Shown in pieces: positions 34,947 to 47,334 of a stretch of DNA of 61,139 nt (position 1 is its first letter; each line of letters starts with the position of its first letter). The notes beneath the pieces were generated by a model that was given only the letters and a program-made list of their open reading frames with translations, was not told the DNA's origin and did not search any database. The translations under genes were made by a program, and so were the position numbers. This stretch comes from Pleurotus ostreatus/Saccharomyces cerevisiae fusant (lineage: Eukaryota > Opisthokonta), in NCBI GenBank assembly GCA_024196135.1, contig JAMQCK010000115.1, positions 1-61,139 on the forward strand, in the 5' to 3' direction.

Positions 34947-35215
34947 CATGAGCTTTGCTCTTACGAAGAGGAGCACTGATGAAGGAAATATCTTACATGA
35001 TGTTGCGGCAAGCCTGTCGACGATGAGCAGCATCATCGCACCTGACTGGTGAGGCGCACTGCCATCTACCTTTGCGCCACCTTGCTGACGCATCTCCCGT
35101 AGCTCACTCTTGATCTATAACAACTGCGATGTGCCCTTCTTCTGGATGCACCTGCTTTTGAATGGGTACTTGAGCACACAGGCGCTCATGAAGTACGCTT
35201 ACTGGAGGTGCGGGA
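34947..35215 (+). pseudogene. Family Y exon pair, third divergent copy
   Basis: MSFALTKRSTDEGNILHDVA runs to IIAPDW, a short intron follows, then SSLLIYNNCDVPFFWMHLLL with LSTQALMKYAYWR before GTGCGG. The layout and spacing match the family Y copies near 31.6-31.8 and 59.0-58.8 kb. Later sequence to 35.5 kb has no intact continuation that I can trust. Confidence 0.35.
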
Positions 35216-36029
35216 CCATACCTTGTATTATCCCTCCAACATCCCGGCTGATTATTCTGTCCATCAAGCCTGTCCCAATCTCAGCGGGCAAGAAGTCCGG
35301 CGGCGTCACCTTACCAATCCTGCAGCTCGGTTTGGACGATTGTGGAGCGGTGTCAAACTTCCTCTCAGCCGGCTGAGAATCCTGACGACACGAACAGCCG
35401 GTCGAAGTTGACAGCGACGTGGAAGCCGTGACATCGAAGTCGACCTGCACCTTCGCCTTCCTCATCTTACTTTCACAATAGGCCGCCGTTCAAGCCGACT
35501 ACGGATGCAACGTCTGATGCCTGAGCTCGTCACCCCGTGCTCTTACTGCGGCGAGCCTACAACTCGATCACTGGCGACCGGTTAGCGTCGCAAGCGCCAA
35601 GGTGCCCTCGGCTCATCGGAGCCGTGGACGCTGCTGGTCGTGGTTTCAAACGTCGAAGCATGGACAAGATGAACCTTGCCAATCTGGCGTGGTCGATCAC
35701 GATGATGAAGCTCGGTGGTCGGTCTCCGGTGAAGAACCTGGCAGTGAATGGATCAAGCGCTCGTCTTGGGCGTTGCGAGAAATAGGTAGTAGATTGTAGG
35801 CCTTGAATCCAGGTTTTGGCATCTGGTCGACCTAATGGTTTCATCTGCGAATGCTACGATTCCTTCGTGTTGTATGACGAGGTTCCAGCTCAGCATTGCT
35901 TTACTCAAACTACTATTGATCACTCCGAGACAATGTCAACAGATGACAGAGCAGTGATGCATACTAGGGTAGGGACAAAGTAGCGATACTTGCGAGTCTA
36001 ATGTAGCCTATCACCACGTCAACACATGT

Positions 36030-38158
36030 CTACTCCTCGGTACGCGCGCTCTCAATAAGTTCAACGGCACTAGCTCCGCGAGGCACAATAGCGCATTCAA
36101 AGTCGTCCGCGCGCCTGCACGCTGAGGGTCAGCGACGCCTGGGCGAGAAGTACGGGAAAAAGGACACGCACAAGACCATGATACCACCGTACGAGCCCGG
36201 AACCTCAACCTCCTTCCCACCACGCGTCGCCTTCTTGATGTCGAAGGTCGCAAGGATTGACGCAAGCGTCTGCCAAAGGAGGGCTTCGGCGAGATACCTA
36301 CCGACGCATACGCTGTAGAGCGTTGAGAAAGGCAGCGCGCATGAGAGGGCATGATGTCTTACCGCCTGCCGAAGCCGAACGCGATGGAATGCCAGTCGCT
36401 CAGCTTGGGGTCGAGGAAGCGTTCCGGCCTGAAGACATGCGGGTCGCCAAAGGTCTTCTCATCGTAGCACATCGCCCTGCACAGTGTTAGTGATGGTACG
36501 ACGGAGGGACGAAACGGACCGACCAGATGTTAGGAAGGATGGTAATACCTAATCGCAGCTAGATCAGTCACGAAGAAGACGAGACGAGATGGAAACCCGC
36601 CTTTCGGAATGTAGTAGCCATTGTAAACCATGTCCTGAATCGGACTATGCGGGAGGCCTACAAGATATCAGGGTTATATTGAGAGCGTAAAGTGACGAGG
36701 ACGCCATACCGATGGGAAGCGGCGGGTGCATGCGGAGGACCTCCTTGATGATGGCGTCGATGTAAGGCAGCGCTGGACGGTCATCGAAGTTGGGCAGCCG
36801 CTCGGATCCGACGACGCGGTCGATGTCGGCCTGTGCGCGACGTTGGACCTCCGGATACATGACAAGCGCGAGCATGAGCGCGCGCAAGCCGGCCAAAGTC
36901 TGTGGGTGGCTTAGTATACCATTCGTACAGATTGAAGGTTGACTTACAGTATCGCTCGCAGCTGCAAGTCGCTGTTGAGCCGCAAGTTCACGATCTGATA
37001 TCGAGACACTCACCTGCGAAGAATTGAGATGCAACACCCTTGTATCGTTCTTCATCTTGCGCGCTCGTCGAGCGCTCAAGGAGACTGCGCATCCAGGACG
37101 GCGGCGCCGTTCCGTTGCGCTGTATCACAGTCAGTAGAGCTGATCGTCAGAGAGCGCATACGTACGATCTGCTCTTTGACTATGTTGAAGGGCAAATCGC
37201 GCATAATCTGGACGAAGGCAGTCGAGCGGGCTGCCAGCTTCATGAAGGAGCCCCCGGAAATCCACGCGGGGAGGTATCTCACTAAGGACGGTCAGCAAGC
37301 GAAAATCACCTGGTGTCGTCTCACGTACGCGGAGGGAACAGGAAGACGAGCTGAGATCCCGGGAGAGTGGCTTCCTCGAGACAGAGGATCGCGCCCTCCG
37401 TGGCGTGCATGAGGTCCTGCCCATTCTTGGTCTCCGCGTCGAAGCCGTAGCTGATCTTGATTGATATTGCGCTGACGCATCTGCGCGGCGTCGTCAAAAT
37501 GTGGGTATATGCGTCGAATATGAGTGAAACGTACTGCCGAATGTGCTCCATGAAGTTATTAGGGTCATGAAGCAGCTGCACGAGCAGCTTATTGATGCGC
37601 GGCAGGGCGGCTTTGTAGTGCGATGGCACGGCTCCGGGGTTGAACTCCTGGTGGAACGCGCGTCGAGAAAAGCGCCACTCGTCGCCGTAGTGAAGGTGAC
37701 CGATGTTTGTATCCCACCCGATCCTGAATAAGTCAGTATAGGGGCAGTAATATAGCGTGAGAGATACGCACAGGCTGATCATGATGTTTTGCGGTCTATC
37801 CGACGTCAGGTTTGAGTTCTTGTCCAAAATCTCATACGCAGCCTCGGCAGAGTTGACGACGAGCATCTCTCGGCTAAGGGCCTTGAGATAGATCACATCC
37901 CCTATGCGTAGCAGTGTCAGCATGTAAAAACTGTCATTTGGGTTGATGCGCACCGTACTCCCTCCCCCATTCTATGTACTTCAGCCACGCTTCATTCGAC
38001 GGCATTTGAAGCAGGTTTCCCAGAATCGGAAGCTGAGGAGGCCCAGGAGGAAGTGGGCTCCTTGTCCGTCTCTTTGCCCAGACGACGAGCCCGCAGGCCA
38101 CCAGCGCGGACGCGGCGTACAGAGGGGTTTCGAGCGTCGCGGGGAGCTTGAAGTCCAT
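36030..38158 (-). CDS. Cytochrome P450 monooxygenase 3
   Basis: A multi-exon P450. MDFKLPATLETPLYAASALV begins the membrane anchor, then PLPPGPPQLPILGNLLQMP, the proline hinge typical of fungal P450s resembling O-methylsterigmatocystin oxidoreductase. Further motifs: WRFSRRAFHQEF in the C-helix, I-helix QFFAAASDTTLAGLRAL after splicing, ExxR in IKEVLRMHPPLPIG, FRPERFLDP, and the heme loop AFGFGRRVCVGRYLAEA built across an intron. It ends GASAVELIESARTEE. All hallmark residues are present. Its subfamily differs from P450s 1 and 2, so the three are not recent duplicates. It is divergent from DABB gene 2. Confidence 0.87.
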
Positions 38159-38833
38159 CTGCGATCGGAGAGGTGAGCAACGAGCGCAAGAGCGCGAGGG
38201 GAAGTTATCACACCTTCCGAGAGGCGAAGAAGTGTCGCTGATTCTGTCAGCCACCTGTCGTGGATGTAACGGCCGGCGGCTACTTCGTCCGGTGGAGACG
38301 GCGAGTCAAGCGCGAGCACTCACAGAGCTAAATGAGCCATATGTCACTGTTTTGAGACAAATACAGGCGAATCAGACGCGTCGAGAGCTGTGCCAGCTGA
38401 GCTCTCGTTGAACAAGGCCCTATGTCCATGTCGGAATCACGCAGGCGGGCTTCGCGCTGCTGCGCCAATGGCATTGCATCAAAGAGAGTTGCTCGTAGTA
38501 TGAGAGGCATTCGGTGCGAATGATTCAGAGGTTACAATGTGCCATAGAGACAGTTCAAGCATGAGCGGCGGGAAATCGGCAATGGCCGACAACAGAAGAA
38601 ATCGGCAAACGCCGCGCTGACTACTCAACAAGAACTTCGCGATGGCGTCTATCGGGTCTAACCAGCATCAGCTACTGCGGATAGCTGGGCCTGCGCCAGG
38701 ACGGCCGGCGGATAGATAGTCAAGCATAACGTACACTCGTCAGTCTTTAGGTCGCTACAGAAAGCCGTCATGCGCGTTCTTGCTCTCCCGCCCGTTTAGT
38801 TCGCGATTTATCTCCTCCGCAAACCACATCAAT
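38159..38833. promoter_or_regulatory. Shared 5' region of P450 3 and DABB gene 2
   Basis: A 675-bp head-to-head intergenic region. No recognisable ORF or strong TATA box was found. Confidence 0.4.
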
Positions 38834-39582
38834 ATGGCTATCCTCGAGTGCTTCGCGTCTTCCGGCTTCCAGGACTCCTCTGTTGACAAGGTCAAACATG
38901 CAATCAGCGAGGCCGGAGACCGACTTCAGCTGTACGTGCTCTGCAAGCCCTCGACCCTTAGCTTGCACTGATTCGCATCCTGTTGCATAGGGCATATGCC
39001 GCGCGCGAGATAGAGAACCCTGACTATGTGCACTGGGCCTTCCGTGCTTACTAAACTTTCATTCTCGAAGGAACCTGTTAACAAAGAATTCATAGAATGG
39101 ACCTCTGTCCGCGCGCGCGATGCGTCACTCACCGACGGCAATTACCAGCGCTTGCTTGAGGCCGCTGGCACCGTCTCCGAGCGCGGGCCCGTCGTCATGA
39201 GCCTGAAGGACTCGCAGTATGCCGTCTTGGAGAGAATCCTCAGCACGCCTGTCCCCGAGTTCGCGGTGACAGCCGTGAAGGGCTCCGCCTGCCGCGAAGG
39301 AGCGGAGCGCGCCGTCCAGGGGATGCTGGCGAATCCACACGAGCGCACGACGCAGGGTGAGCTTGTTCTTCCTGCGGTGGACGACGAGGACTGCATCGTC
39401 TTCATCTGTGGGTGGAACTCGGTCGAGGTGAGTGCGTGCATTCGTGACGCGCCATGTTCTGACGTCTTATGCAGGACCATATGATGGAGCTGGCGAAGGA
39501 GTCTCAGAAGGCGGTCAACGAGCTGGCCATGGAGAACATGGAAGCTCGTTATGTATCACACTGCGCGAAAAGGATCATCTGA
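38834..39582 (+). CDS. DABB (ABM-like) family protein 2
   Basis: Four exons (38834-38931, 38991-39043, 39096-39427, 39475-39582) give 196 residues. Exon 1 MAILECFASSGFQDSSVDKV; exon 2 AYAAREIENPDYVHWAF; exon 3 begins QWTSVRARDASL and holds ILSTPVPEFAVTAVKG and FICGWNSVE; exon 4 DHMMELAKESQKAVNELA. Intron phases equal those of DABB gene 1 and gene 3. The ICGWNSVEDHM motif is the family's signature. No signal peptide, so probably cytosolic. Function unknown; linkage to P450 3 and the ABC transporter suggests a role in the same pathway. Confidence 0.66.
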
Positions 39583-40018
39583 GCGAACGAAAGCATGATG
39601 AATCATCCTTTTCTAGAACGAAGCCGCTCTGAAACATCTGTGTGCTTGATCTGTGGTGTTGGCATGTAGTAGTTACTGACTTTGAGCAATGTCCCTTCGC
39701 GAGTCGACTGCCGCGTAAAGCATAAGGTTTAGTCCTGCACCGTCGGCTGGATGCCTCTCTTGGCATCACTGAGACTGAGCTGTGTTTGCGGAGTAAGCCT
39801 GCTTTGCGGCGAGATAATTTACTGTAAAGCGTTGTCGAAGATTTTCTGGGAAGTCCTTGAGGTCTTTTTCCTAGCTTCCATTGCCCAAGGTGTCTGCTCA
39901 GAATGTCACAGCAATCATCATCATTAGAGCAAGTGACTATGAGTCCCGCAGTATTCGTAAAGACAGGATGGATGGCTGAGCAAACTTTCGAAGGCGAACA
40001 AATGACCCGGGGGATACA
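39583..40018. other. Convergent intergenic region
   Basis: The 3' flanks of DABB gene 2 and the ABC transporter gene. Nothing further is seen. Confidence 0.4.
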
Positions 40019-43000
40019 CTACTTTGCACTCAGAGTCTGCATCTGAACATACTGGTAGTAGTCGCCCTTGAGGGCGACAAGCTCGTCGTGCGTTCCCGCT
40101 TCACTGACCGATCCGTCCTTGATGAAGCAACTGAATGGAATGATGGTAAGCTGCACAGAACGAGAACACAACGGAAAGCGTACATCTTATCCGCGTTTTG
40201 GATCGTCGAGAGCCTGTGCGCAATGGCGATCGTCGTGCGGCCCTTCGCGGCCTGGTCGAGCGCAGCTTGGACGATCTTCTCCGAAGTCGAGTCTAGTGCA
40301 GATGTCGCTTCATCGAGAAGCAGGACCTTTGGGTTGCGGAGCAAGGCGCGAGCGATAGCGATACGTTCTGGGTAGTAGAGTCAGGTGGGAAAGATGATGC
40401 GAGAAGGGGACACGTACGCTTCTGCCCTCCGGACAGCTGGCTTCCTTTCCCTCCGACCTCTGTATCAAACCCGCTATCATACTGTTAGGTCGACAAAGAC
40501 TATGCATCGTGGGTCCTTACTCAGGCAGACGATGGATGAAGTCGAGTATGTTGGCCTTGCGACAGGCATCCTCGAGCTCTTCTTGCGTCACCTCGGAGGC
40601 TGGCTTGGTAGCGCCGAGGAGGATGTTGAAGCGCACTGTTCCCGAGTAGAGCGTAGGTTCCTGTGATACAAGTGCAATCTGCTTGCGATACTCGGCAAGG
40701 TTGAGTTGCGTGATGAGGCGACCGTCCAGCTAGAGAAAATGGATGAGACATTGACCAGATAACATCAGGGAAAAAGGCCTACGTATATAGCACCATGCAT
40801 CGGGTCGTAGAAGCGTTCGATGAGCTGGATGCTGAGCACCTGTGAGCAAGAAGGTAGGGACGGTTGCCTTCAAAAACGTACGTCGTCGACTTGCCGGATC
40901 CACTTGCACCCACCAGAGCAACGTAGGTACCCGGCTCGATGGTCAAATTGAACTTCCGCAGAACTCGAACATCCGGGCGGGTAGGATACCTTGGCAGTGA
41001 GTCAGACTGAGATAGTCAGAGTCTAAAGTCACTCGACGCACCTGAAGTGCACTTTCTCAAAACGAATCTCGCCATCCGTCGACTGGCGTGCAACCTTCTC
41101 TCCCTCCTTGCTGTCGGCGTCAATCTCGGGCTGCGAGTCGACGAGAGCAAGAATGTCGCTCGCTGCCCCTCTGGCGCCGGCCACATCGTTGACAAACATG
41201 ATCGAGTTGCCAATCTGGATGGAGCCGAAGGTCGTACTCTGAAATCTGCTATCAATATCAGACGACCACGCAAGATATGAATACTGACCATCAGCGCGAC
41301 GAAGAAAGCAGACACTTCGATTGTCCGAGCCGCGACCAACTTCGCACCGTACCAGAAAGCCAAGGAGATGATCCAGTAGGCCATGGCCTGAGATGCGGCA
41401 AAGAGCATATTGTCCCAGATGGCGGCGCGGTTGGACGTCTTCAATGGCTTCTCCAAGCTTTGGCTGTACAGAGCCAAGCAATCGCGCTCTCGCGTGAGTG
41501 AAGCGACCGTCCGGATGGCGCCCGCCGCTTCGCAGGCCAGTTGCGCAGACTCCCCATGGGCTTGCTTGCTCTTCTGGTCTTTGCTGCCGACGACGCGCTG
41601 ATGTGTTCAATGAGTATCCGTATTCACCACTGAAAGATATTGCTTACGAGGGCGATGTATCCGGTGGAGACTAGGATCGGCGTACAAGCTGAAGGAAAAG
41701 AATCAGACTGCGACAGCCGAGCAAGGATCGATTGCGGGACGCACCTAGGCCTACCAAACCCAGCCTCCAAGAGTACGCCGTGCCGATAGCGACGCCGCAG
41801 ATGAAGGTGGATATGCTCTGAACCAGACTGCGGGGTACTAAGGTAAGCGTGGCCACTGGGGATTGTGCTATAACTTACACGCCGAGCGTGATTCCCGCCA
41901 GACCATTAACCTTCTGAGCGTTCTCGCTGAGGCTAGAGGTCAAGGATCCTGCCTAGAGTTCGATTAGATTTGAAAAGGTGGATTCGAACCAACACGCACG
42001 TTGTTCGTATCCTTGTCGAAGAATTGTACTTCGAGAATCATGTAAGCCCCACGATAGCCGTACGTCTGCTCGACACTCACCATCTTGACGAAGAATGGCT
42101 CTGAACGACAACGAGCGCAGCTTGGAGATGAGGGCGGCAGCAGAGGCCGTGAAGGCGTGATTCTGGAGCCCAGAGGCGATGGTCGAACCGATGGCAATGA
42201 CGAAGAACCACAAAGCATTGCGATCGCCCTCGTGGCGCTTCACACCCGCGTCCTCCGCAGAAAGGCCAAGCAAGGCGTGTGCTGGAGTCGGGAATCAGCG
42301 ATAGACCAACAAACAATACCGCATACACGCACAGAAGACGATACCGAAGGCGGGGTACACGGCCCCAGAGCATATCGCGGCCAAGCTTCCGAGGATATAT
42401 AGGAATCGCTCGTCGCGGTTGATGCTGCCCATGCGCTTCAGCAGAGTGAGCGAGCTGTATTTGCGACTCGGCTCGGCGCCGCCGTCGACCGCGCCTGCCT
42501 CGCTGACGATGTCGCTAGCATACGACCGCGCCGTGCTCGGGCGCATGCTGAACCTTCGCGATCGTTGGCTCTTCTTCTCCGTAACAACAGGCTGAGCAAC
42601 GACCATATCCTCTTCTCCCAACTCGTCGTCCGACGCGTGTGCTTCTTGCTCCGCCTGCTTGATGTTTTGCGCCTCCACCAGGCGCGCATACGGCCCGTCC
42701 ACGTTCTGCAGGAGCTCCGCGTGCGTGCCCTGCTCCAGCAACAGCCCCTCGCCCATCACAAAGATCACATCCGCGTCCTTGATCGTCGACAAACGATGCG
42801 CAATCGTAATAGTAGTGCGCCCCGCCGCCGCCTTATCGAGCGCGCTCTGCACGACGCCCTCCGACTGCGTGTCCAGCGCGCTCGTCGCCTCATCGAGCAG
42901 GAGGATGCGCGGGTCCGAGACGATCGCGCGCGCGATCGCGATGCGCTGCTTCTGCCCGCCGGAGAGGAGCATCGCGCGCTCGCCGACCATGGTGTCGTAC

Positions 43001-45133
43001 CCGTGCGGCAGCTTCTGGATGAACTCGTCTGCATTCGCGGTGATGCACGCGCGCTGGACGAGCTCAAACTGCGTCTCCGCCGACGCGTTCTCCCAGCGGG
43101 TGTTGATGAGGCCGTGCGCGACGTTTTGCTGTGAGTATGGGTTAAACAGAGCGGAGGATAGATCGACGACTAACATACTCTGACGGTGGTCGCGAAGAGC
43201 GTGGGCTCCTGACTGACGAGACCGATCTGGGAGCGCAGCCACTTCACGTTGAGATCCTTCAGATCCACGCCGTCGAGCTTCACGACGCCCTCCAACGGGT
43301 CATAGAAACGCTCGATCAGCGAGATGGACGTTGACTTCCCAGACCCCGAAGCGCCGACGAGCGCCGCTGTCTTCCCCGCCGGGAAGTGCAAGTCGACGCC
43401 CTTGACAACCTGGACGTCCGGGCGGGCCTGGAGGAAGGTGAGATTCCAGCATCAGGAATCATAACAAAATGCCCTACCGGATACGCGAACTTGACACCCT
43501 CCAGCGTAATGTCGCCGTGCACTGTGTCGAGCTTGCGACCGGCTTCGCTGTAGGCATCGATATGCGGAACGCGGTCGATCGTCGCATAGAGCTTGGCGGC
43601 CGCGCCGCGGGCCTGGCTGACGGCTTGTGAAGACAGAAAGTGAGTATATGCGTGGCCTGAGGGTAGGAATAAAAGCACCTTGCATCTCTGGCGCCAGCAA
43701 CCCCATGGAGAAGGCGCCAATTAAGATGGAGAAGAACACGTTGACGACGATCTCCGGGTCCGCTGAGCGAGTTGTGGGTCAGTGCGCAGGGTTGGTACAA
43801 CTGCGACGGACGCACCCTCGCCATGCAGGATCAGTGTGGTTCCGAAGTTGAACGCTGAGCATGAGTTCAGCATTCGATCAATGCGCCGAAACGTTGACTT
43901 ACCGAGCGCGTAGGATCCGTAGATCACGAAGAAGAAGGACGCGGTGCCAAAGCCTTGAACGAGCGAGTTCTTGAGATCCTCAACGTGCGCTCGCTTGATG
44001 TGGTCGTCGTATAGCGAGGCGAGCGTGTTCTCCGTCCCGAACGCCTTCGCCGTGCGGACAGTCGATATGATCTCCTCCGCGACGGACCCCGACTCGGCTA
44101 TATGCTTGGAAATTCGCCTGACATCGCACGCGCGTCAGCATGGCTCAGAGAACAGAGCAGGGAGCACCTACTGCACAAACTTCGACGTGAAGTAGTTCAT
44201 GATGGCGCCGAAGAGCCCCATGCAGGGTATGATGGACGAGAGCGCGAGCGCCAGGCGCCAAGACCGAATGTATGCGAGGACGAAGCCGGCGACGAAGGCG
44301 CTGAGGTACTGACAGATGAGCGCGACCTTCTCCGACGTGCCTCGCTGGACCATGTCTGAGGCGGGGGTCAGCGTCAATGCCTTCACGCGCGCAAAGTCTG
44401 CTCACGCGTATCGGTCTGGATGCGGGTGGCGATCTCTCCGGCGCCGATGGTGTCGAAGTAGGCGATATCTTGGCGGAGGGTGGCCTTGAGGTACTCCTCC
44501 CGAAGGCGCTTCGCGTTGATCTCGCCGGTGCATGTCCAAACGAGCATATAGTAGTACGTGACGGCGAAGATGCCGATTCCTGAGCGGCTGTGAGCGTGGT
44601 AGACCTAATATATGCGCAAGATTACGCACCTAGGTACACCAAATACGACGCGTTGAGGCTAGACGAGTGGTAGAACTGCTTCGCGACCTGTGGCAGGCGC
44701 TCGGCGGCGCCTTGATCTCCGGAGTCGGCTTGCGCGACCGCCGTCTGGAAGACCAGGAAGTCTTGGGTGAGCTTTGCGAAGAGGAGGGTCATGAGGGGCT
44801 GCAGAGAATATGGGACGTCAGTAGATTTACGAGTACGAGGGCAGCGCGCGACACACACCTGCCCGGCACCAGCAGCAGCTGCAGCAATTGCGCCCGATAC
44901 ATCGAGGGCTATCTCGAGGCGGGTCGAGAATCTGTGCTCACATTTCAGTGGCGGCAATTCACATTCAAATCCCTTGCTTGCCTGAACAAAGAAAGGAATG
45001 AGGCGGGAGCGGGAGTCGAGTCTTGAGAGGCTTGGAAAGACTTCTTGTCGGGCTTGTTGACGCGTCCGTCGCGCGCGTCGTGGTCACCAACGGTGCTGGT
45101 CCTGCCGGAATGCGTGGCGCGATGCGCCTGCAT
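40019..45133 (-). CDS. Full-size ABCB (MDR-type) exporter
   Basis: Many short exons encode TMD-NBD-TMD-NBD, roughly 1,300 residues as expected for a fungal P-glycoprotein-like pump in the plasma membrane. NBD1: Walker [10 protein letters not shown], signature [14 protein letters not shown], Walker [14 protein letters not shown]-loop IAHRLSTI. A charged linker ([13 protein letters not shown]) precedes TMD2. NBD2: signature [14 protein letters not shown] across an intron, Walker [14 protein letters not shown]-loop IAHRLSTI. The end is [13 protein letters not shown]. The start is placed at [13 protein letters not shown] (45133); a Met further upstream is in another frame. Such pumps export drugs and self-made metabolites, which fits the nearby NRPS and P450s. 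Confidence 0.9.
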
Positions 45134-45786
45134 CTCGAAGATGATGAGTGTTCGAGGAAATGAGAGGAAGAGACGACCTTCGTCGGGCTCAGCGACTGAT
45201 TCAAGCTCCTTTGCCCGCCCTTGTTCGCTTGCAGGAGCGGGAGTCGGCGCGCTGACGGACCATTGGTGAGTCGTCGGCGCGCGCTGCGGACATTGTTAGG
45301 CTTCCATTGTGCAGCATTCTGTCATAGCGCGCCGGCTCTAGCGCAAGTCGGCTGTTGCTTCGCGCACTTCGCCTGCCAAGCGCCGCCGGCCGCTGTTTTG
45401 CGACCGATGTCATCGAGAGCAAGCTTGACGTCAGAGGAGCGAGAAACATAGAGTGTCGGAGAGCCCAAGATGAATCCGACGTTGTGGTTGACCTGTCCAG
45501 CGTACTAGGAGGGCAAGAGCATGCGCCCCTTATTGAAGGCGGCCTCAGCGGAGAGGATCTCGGCGTCGGCCATGCTGTCACTGCGTCAGAAAGCTTATTC
45601 GCCGGTCATGTCATGTCATATCAAGAAGGACGATGACATGCGAAGTCAGGTTGGTTGTCGTTATTTGGCCGTGCTTGGCATCACGCGTGACACTTCCAAA
45701 CAGCGCCAAATCAAACACACCCTCTCTTATCTTGCCGCCTTCCGAAATTGGAAGCGCCAATGACGCATGTATATTCCACTTCAGTA
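45134..45786. other. Intergenic region
   Basis: It holds the ABC gene promoter and the DABB gene 3 terminator. Only short ORFs without recognisable features are present. Confidence 0.4.
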
Positions 45787-46526
45787 TCTACGACGACCGC
45801 TCGTACATGATGCGTTGAGCGTGCTTGACATCAAAGTCCACGACCGCCAACGTCTGCCCCATCACCTCGTCCGCGTACTCCGACTTCAGTGCCCGCATGT
45901 GTGCCTGCGAAGGGGGTTAGCTAGACGACTACATGGCTTGATATTTTTCTGCCTCACCTCGTGTGACTGCCAGCCGATGAGCAGCACGTAGCGCGCATCG
46001 TTCTCCGCATCGAGTCCTTGCAGCGACGCCACCGCGCCCTCCGTAACACGCACGCCCTCTGTCGTCAACCGCAGAATGCGCTCCCACTCGGCTTTGTTTT
46101 CCTCCTTCTTCAGCGTCGCGATGGCGAACTCCTGCACCGGGGCGCTCAGCACAGTCCGAATATCCTTGTCGCTTTCGCTCGAGATGGTGATCGTCTTCTG
46201 CGATACCCATCTGCCTCCCGCGAGGAGAACGCGCAGGATCTCGGCGCTTTGAAGTGCTGCCGACTCGTTCTCCCACTCTGTGCTCATGGTCAGTGCCATC
46301 AGGTGCTATCCGAATTTGAAGCACGCACGGAAAACGCAATGACCCCGGTCCGGATCCTCAATCTCGCGACCTGCATATATCCTGACGGTCCCGTCAGCTT
46401 CTATCCTCAAAGCCTATTTAATCCACACACCCCTGACACCCGGCCAAATTTGCCGCTTTCGTGTTCAAAAGAGCCACGACCGAAGCGTCGAAGGGGTAGA
46501 AGGTGTAAAGCTGCAAGACGGTCATT
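45787..46526 (-). CDS. DABB (ABM-like) family protein 3
   Basis: Four exons as in the other two members. Exon 1 starts MTVLQLYTFYPFDASVV; exon 2 is YAGREIEDPDRGHCVF; exon 3 contains VLSAPVQEFAIATLKK and VLLIGWQSHE; exon 4 is AHMRALKSEYADEVMGQTLA, ending MYERSS. The exon 1 to 2 border is the least certain. GWQSHEAHM is a typical dimeric alpha/beta-barrel motif. It lies just upstream of the ABC transporter gene and points the same way. Confidence 0.62.
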
Positions 46527-47334
46527 TCGAAACAGTGCGGGCGCGAGAGGAAGAGCAATGAAAGTGGACCCTTACATAGTCTCTCGTTCTCAATATCTAG
46601 TCAGGACCAGAGCGCCGTCGCAGCGGCCGGCGGTAGCGGTATGAGCGACGCTACACATTACCTATCGAAGGACCGTAGCCCTTTGAGGCAGGACTCCGCT
46701 CACGCAAGGTTCTCACACAAAGGTCGACGTCTGGCGCTTAATTTTGATTGATGCCCGAGCTCTTGAGAGCCCTTGTACGAGTGTACTGGCCTTAATATAT
46801 GTTGTATGCCTATCATTACCTGTACGTGACTCTCTTCGGGTAGATTTCCGATATTGAGGCTACATGCCAATTGTATGGCGTCTGATGCCCGCCGAGTCTC
46901 GCCTTTATGTGGATTCATCCTTCCCAAGTTGTACATCCACTGTTCGGCTCCGAGATCACGTGTTACCGGGCGTTGCCGAACCAGGTTCGAATCACTCGCA
47001 GGAGGCCAGGTGACAAGCGAGTCCTCGTCTAGATCGCACAGTGCGGCAAATAGCTATAGCAAGCGTACATAGATGATGGCTCCAGCTACATGGTCAGATT
47101 TTATATGCACTATCTAGCAACGATCCGAGTCAGGACGACGCATTCTGAAGGGCAGTATGCACAAAGGAAGGACACAGGACACGAGGGAAAGGACGCGGTA
47201 GTAAGGACAGACATGTAGTTAGTACGAAGAAGACATGAGAATATTATCGGTGATGGTCCAGAGGAGAACATAGGCGAACGAGCGTCAAAGCCTGCGACGT
47301 AGGAGGGCCTCGGGCCTGCACAGCTGGTTGCACC
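46527..47334. other. Intergenic region
   Basis: No gene found. A tRNA-like GGTTCGAATC at about 46984 has no matching arms. Confidence 0.4.

Larger units (their letters stand above)
29318..36029. other. 6.7-kb gene-poor region with decayed repeats
   Basis: No long intact gene is seen. It contains related fragments annotated separately (29725-30371, 30913-31300, 31540-31870, 34947-35215). ORFs at 32.0-34.9 kb are short, overlap on both strands and show no recognisable domains. Some may be exons of rapidly evolving or dead genes. Confidence 0.5.

Noticed and set aside
33049..34960. Several ORFs of 110-235 codons on both strands
   Set aside because: Ser/Arg-rich composition, overlapping frames and no conserved motifs; likely chance ORFs in GC-rich decayed DNA.
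41965..42040. tRNA-like TGGTTCGAATCC on the minus strand
   Set aside because: It lies at an exon-intron border of the ABC transporter and no acceptor or anticodon stem can be formed around it.
46920..47000. tRNA-like GGTTCGAATC in an intergenic region
   Set aside because: Flanking bases do not pair as a T-stem and no cloverleaf is seen.
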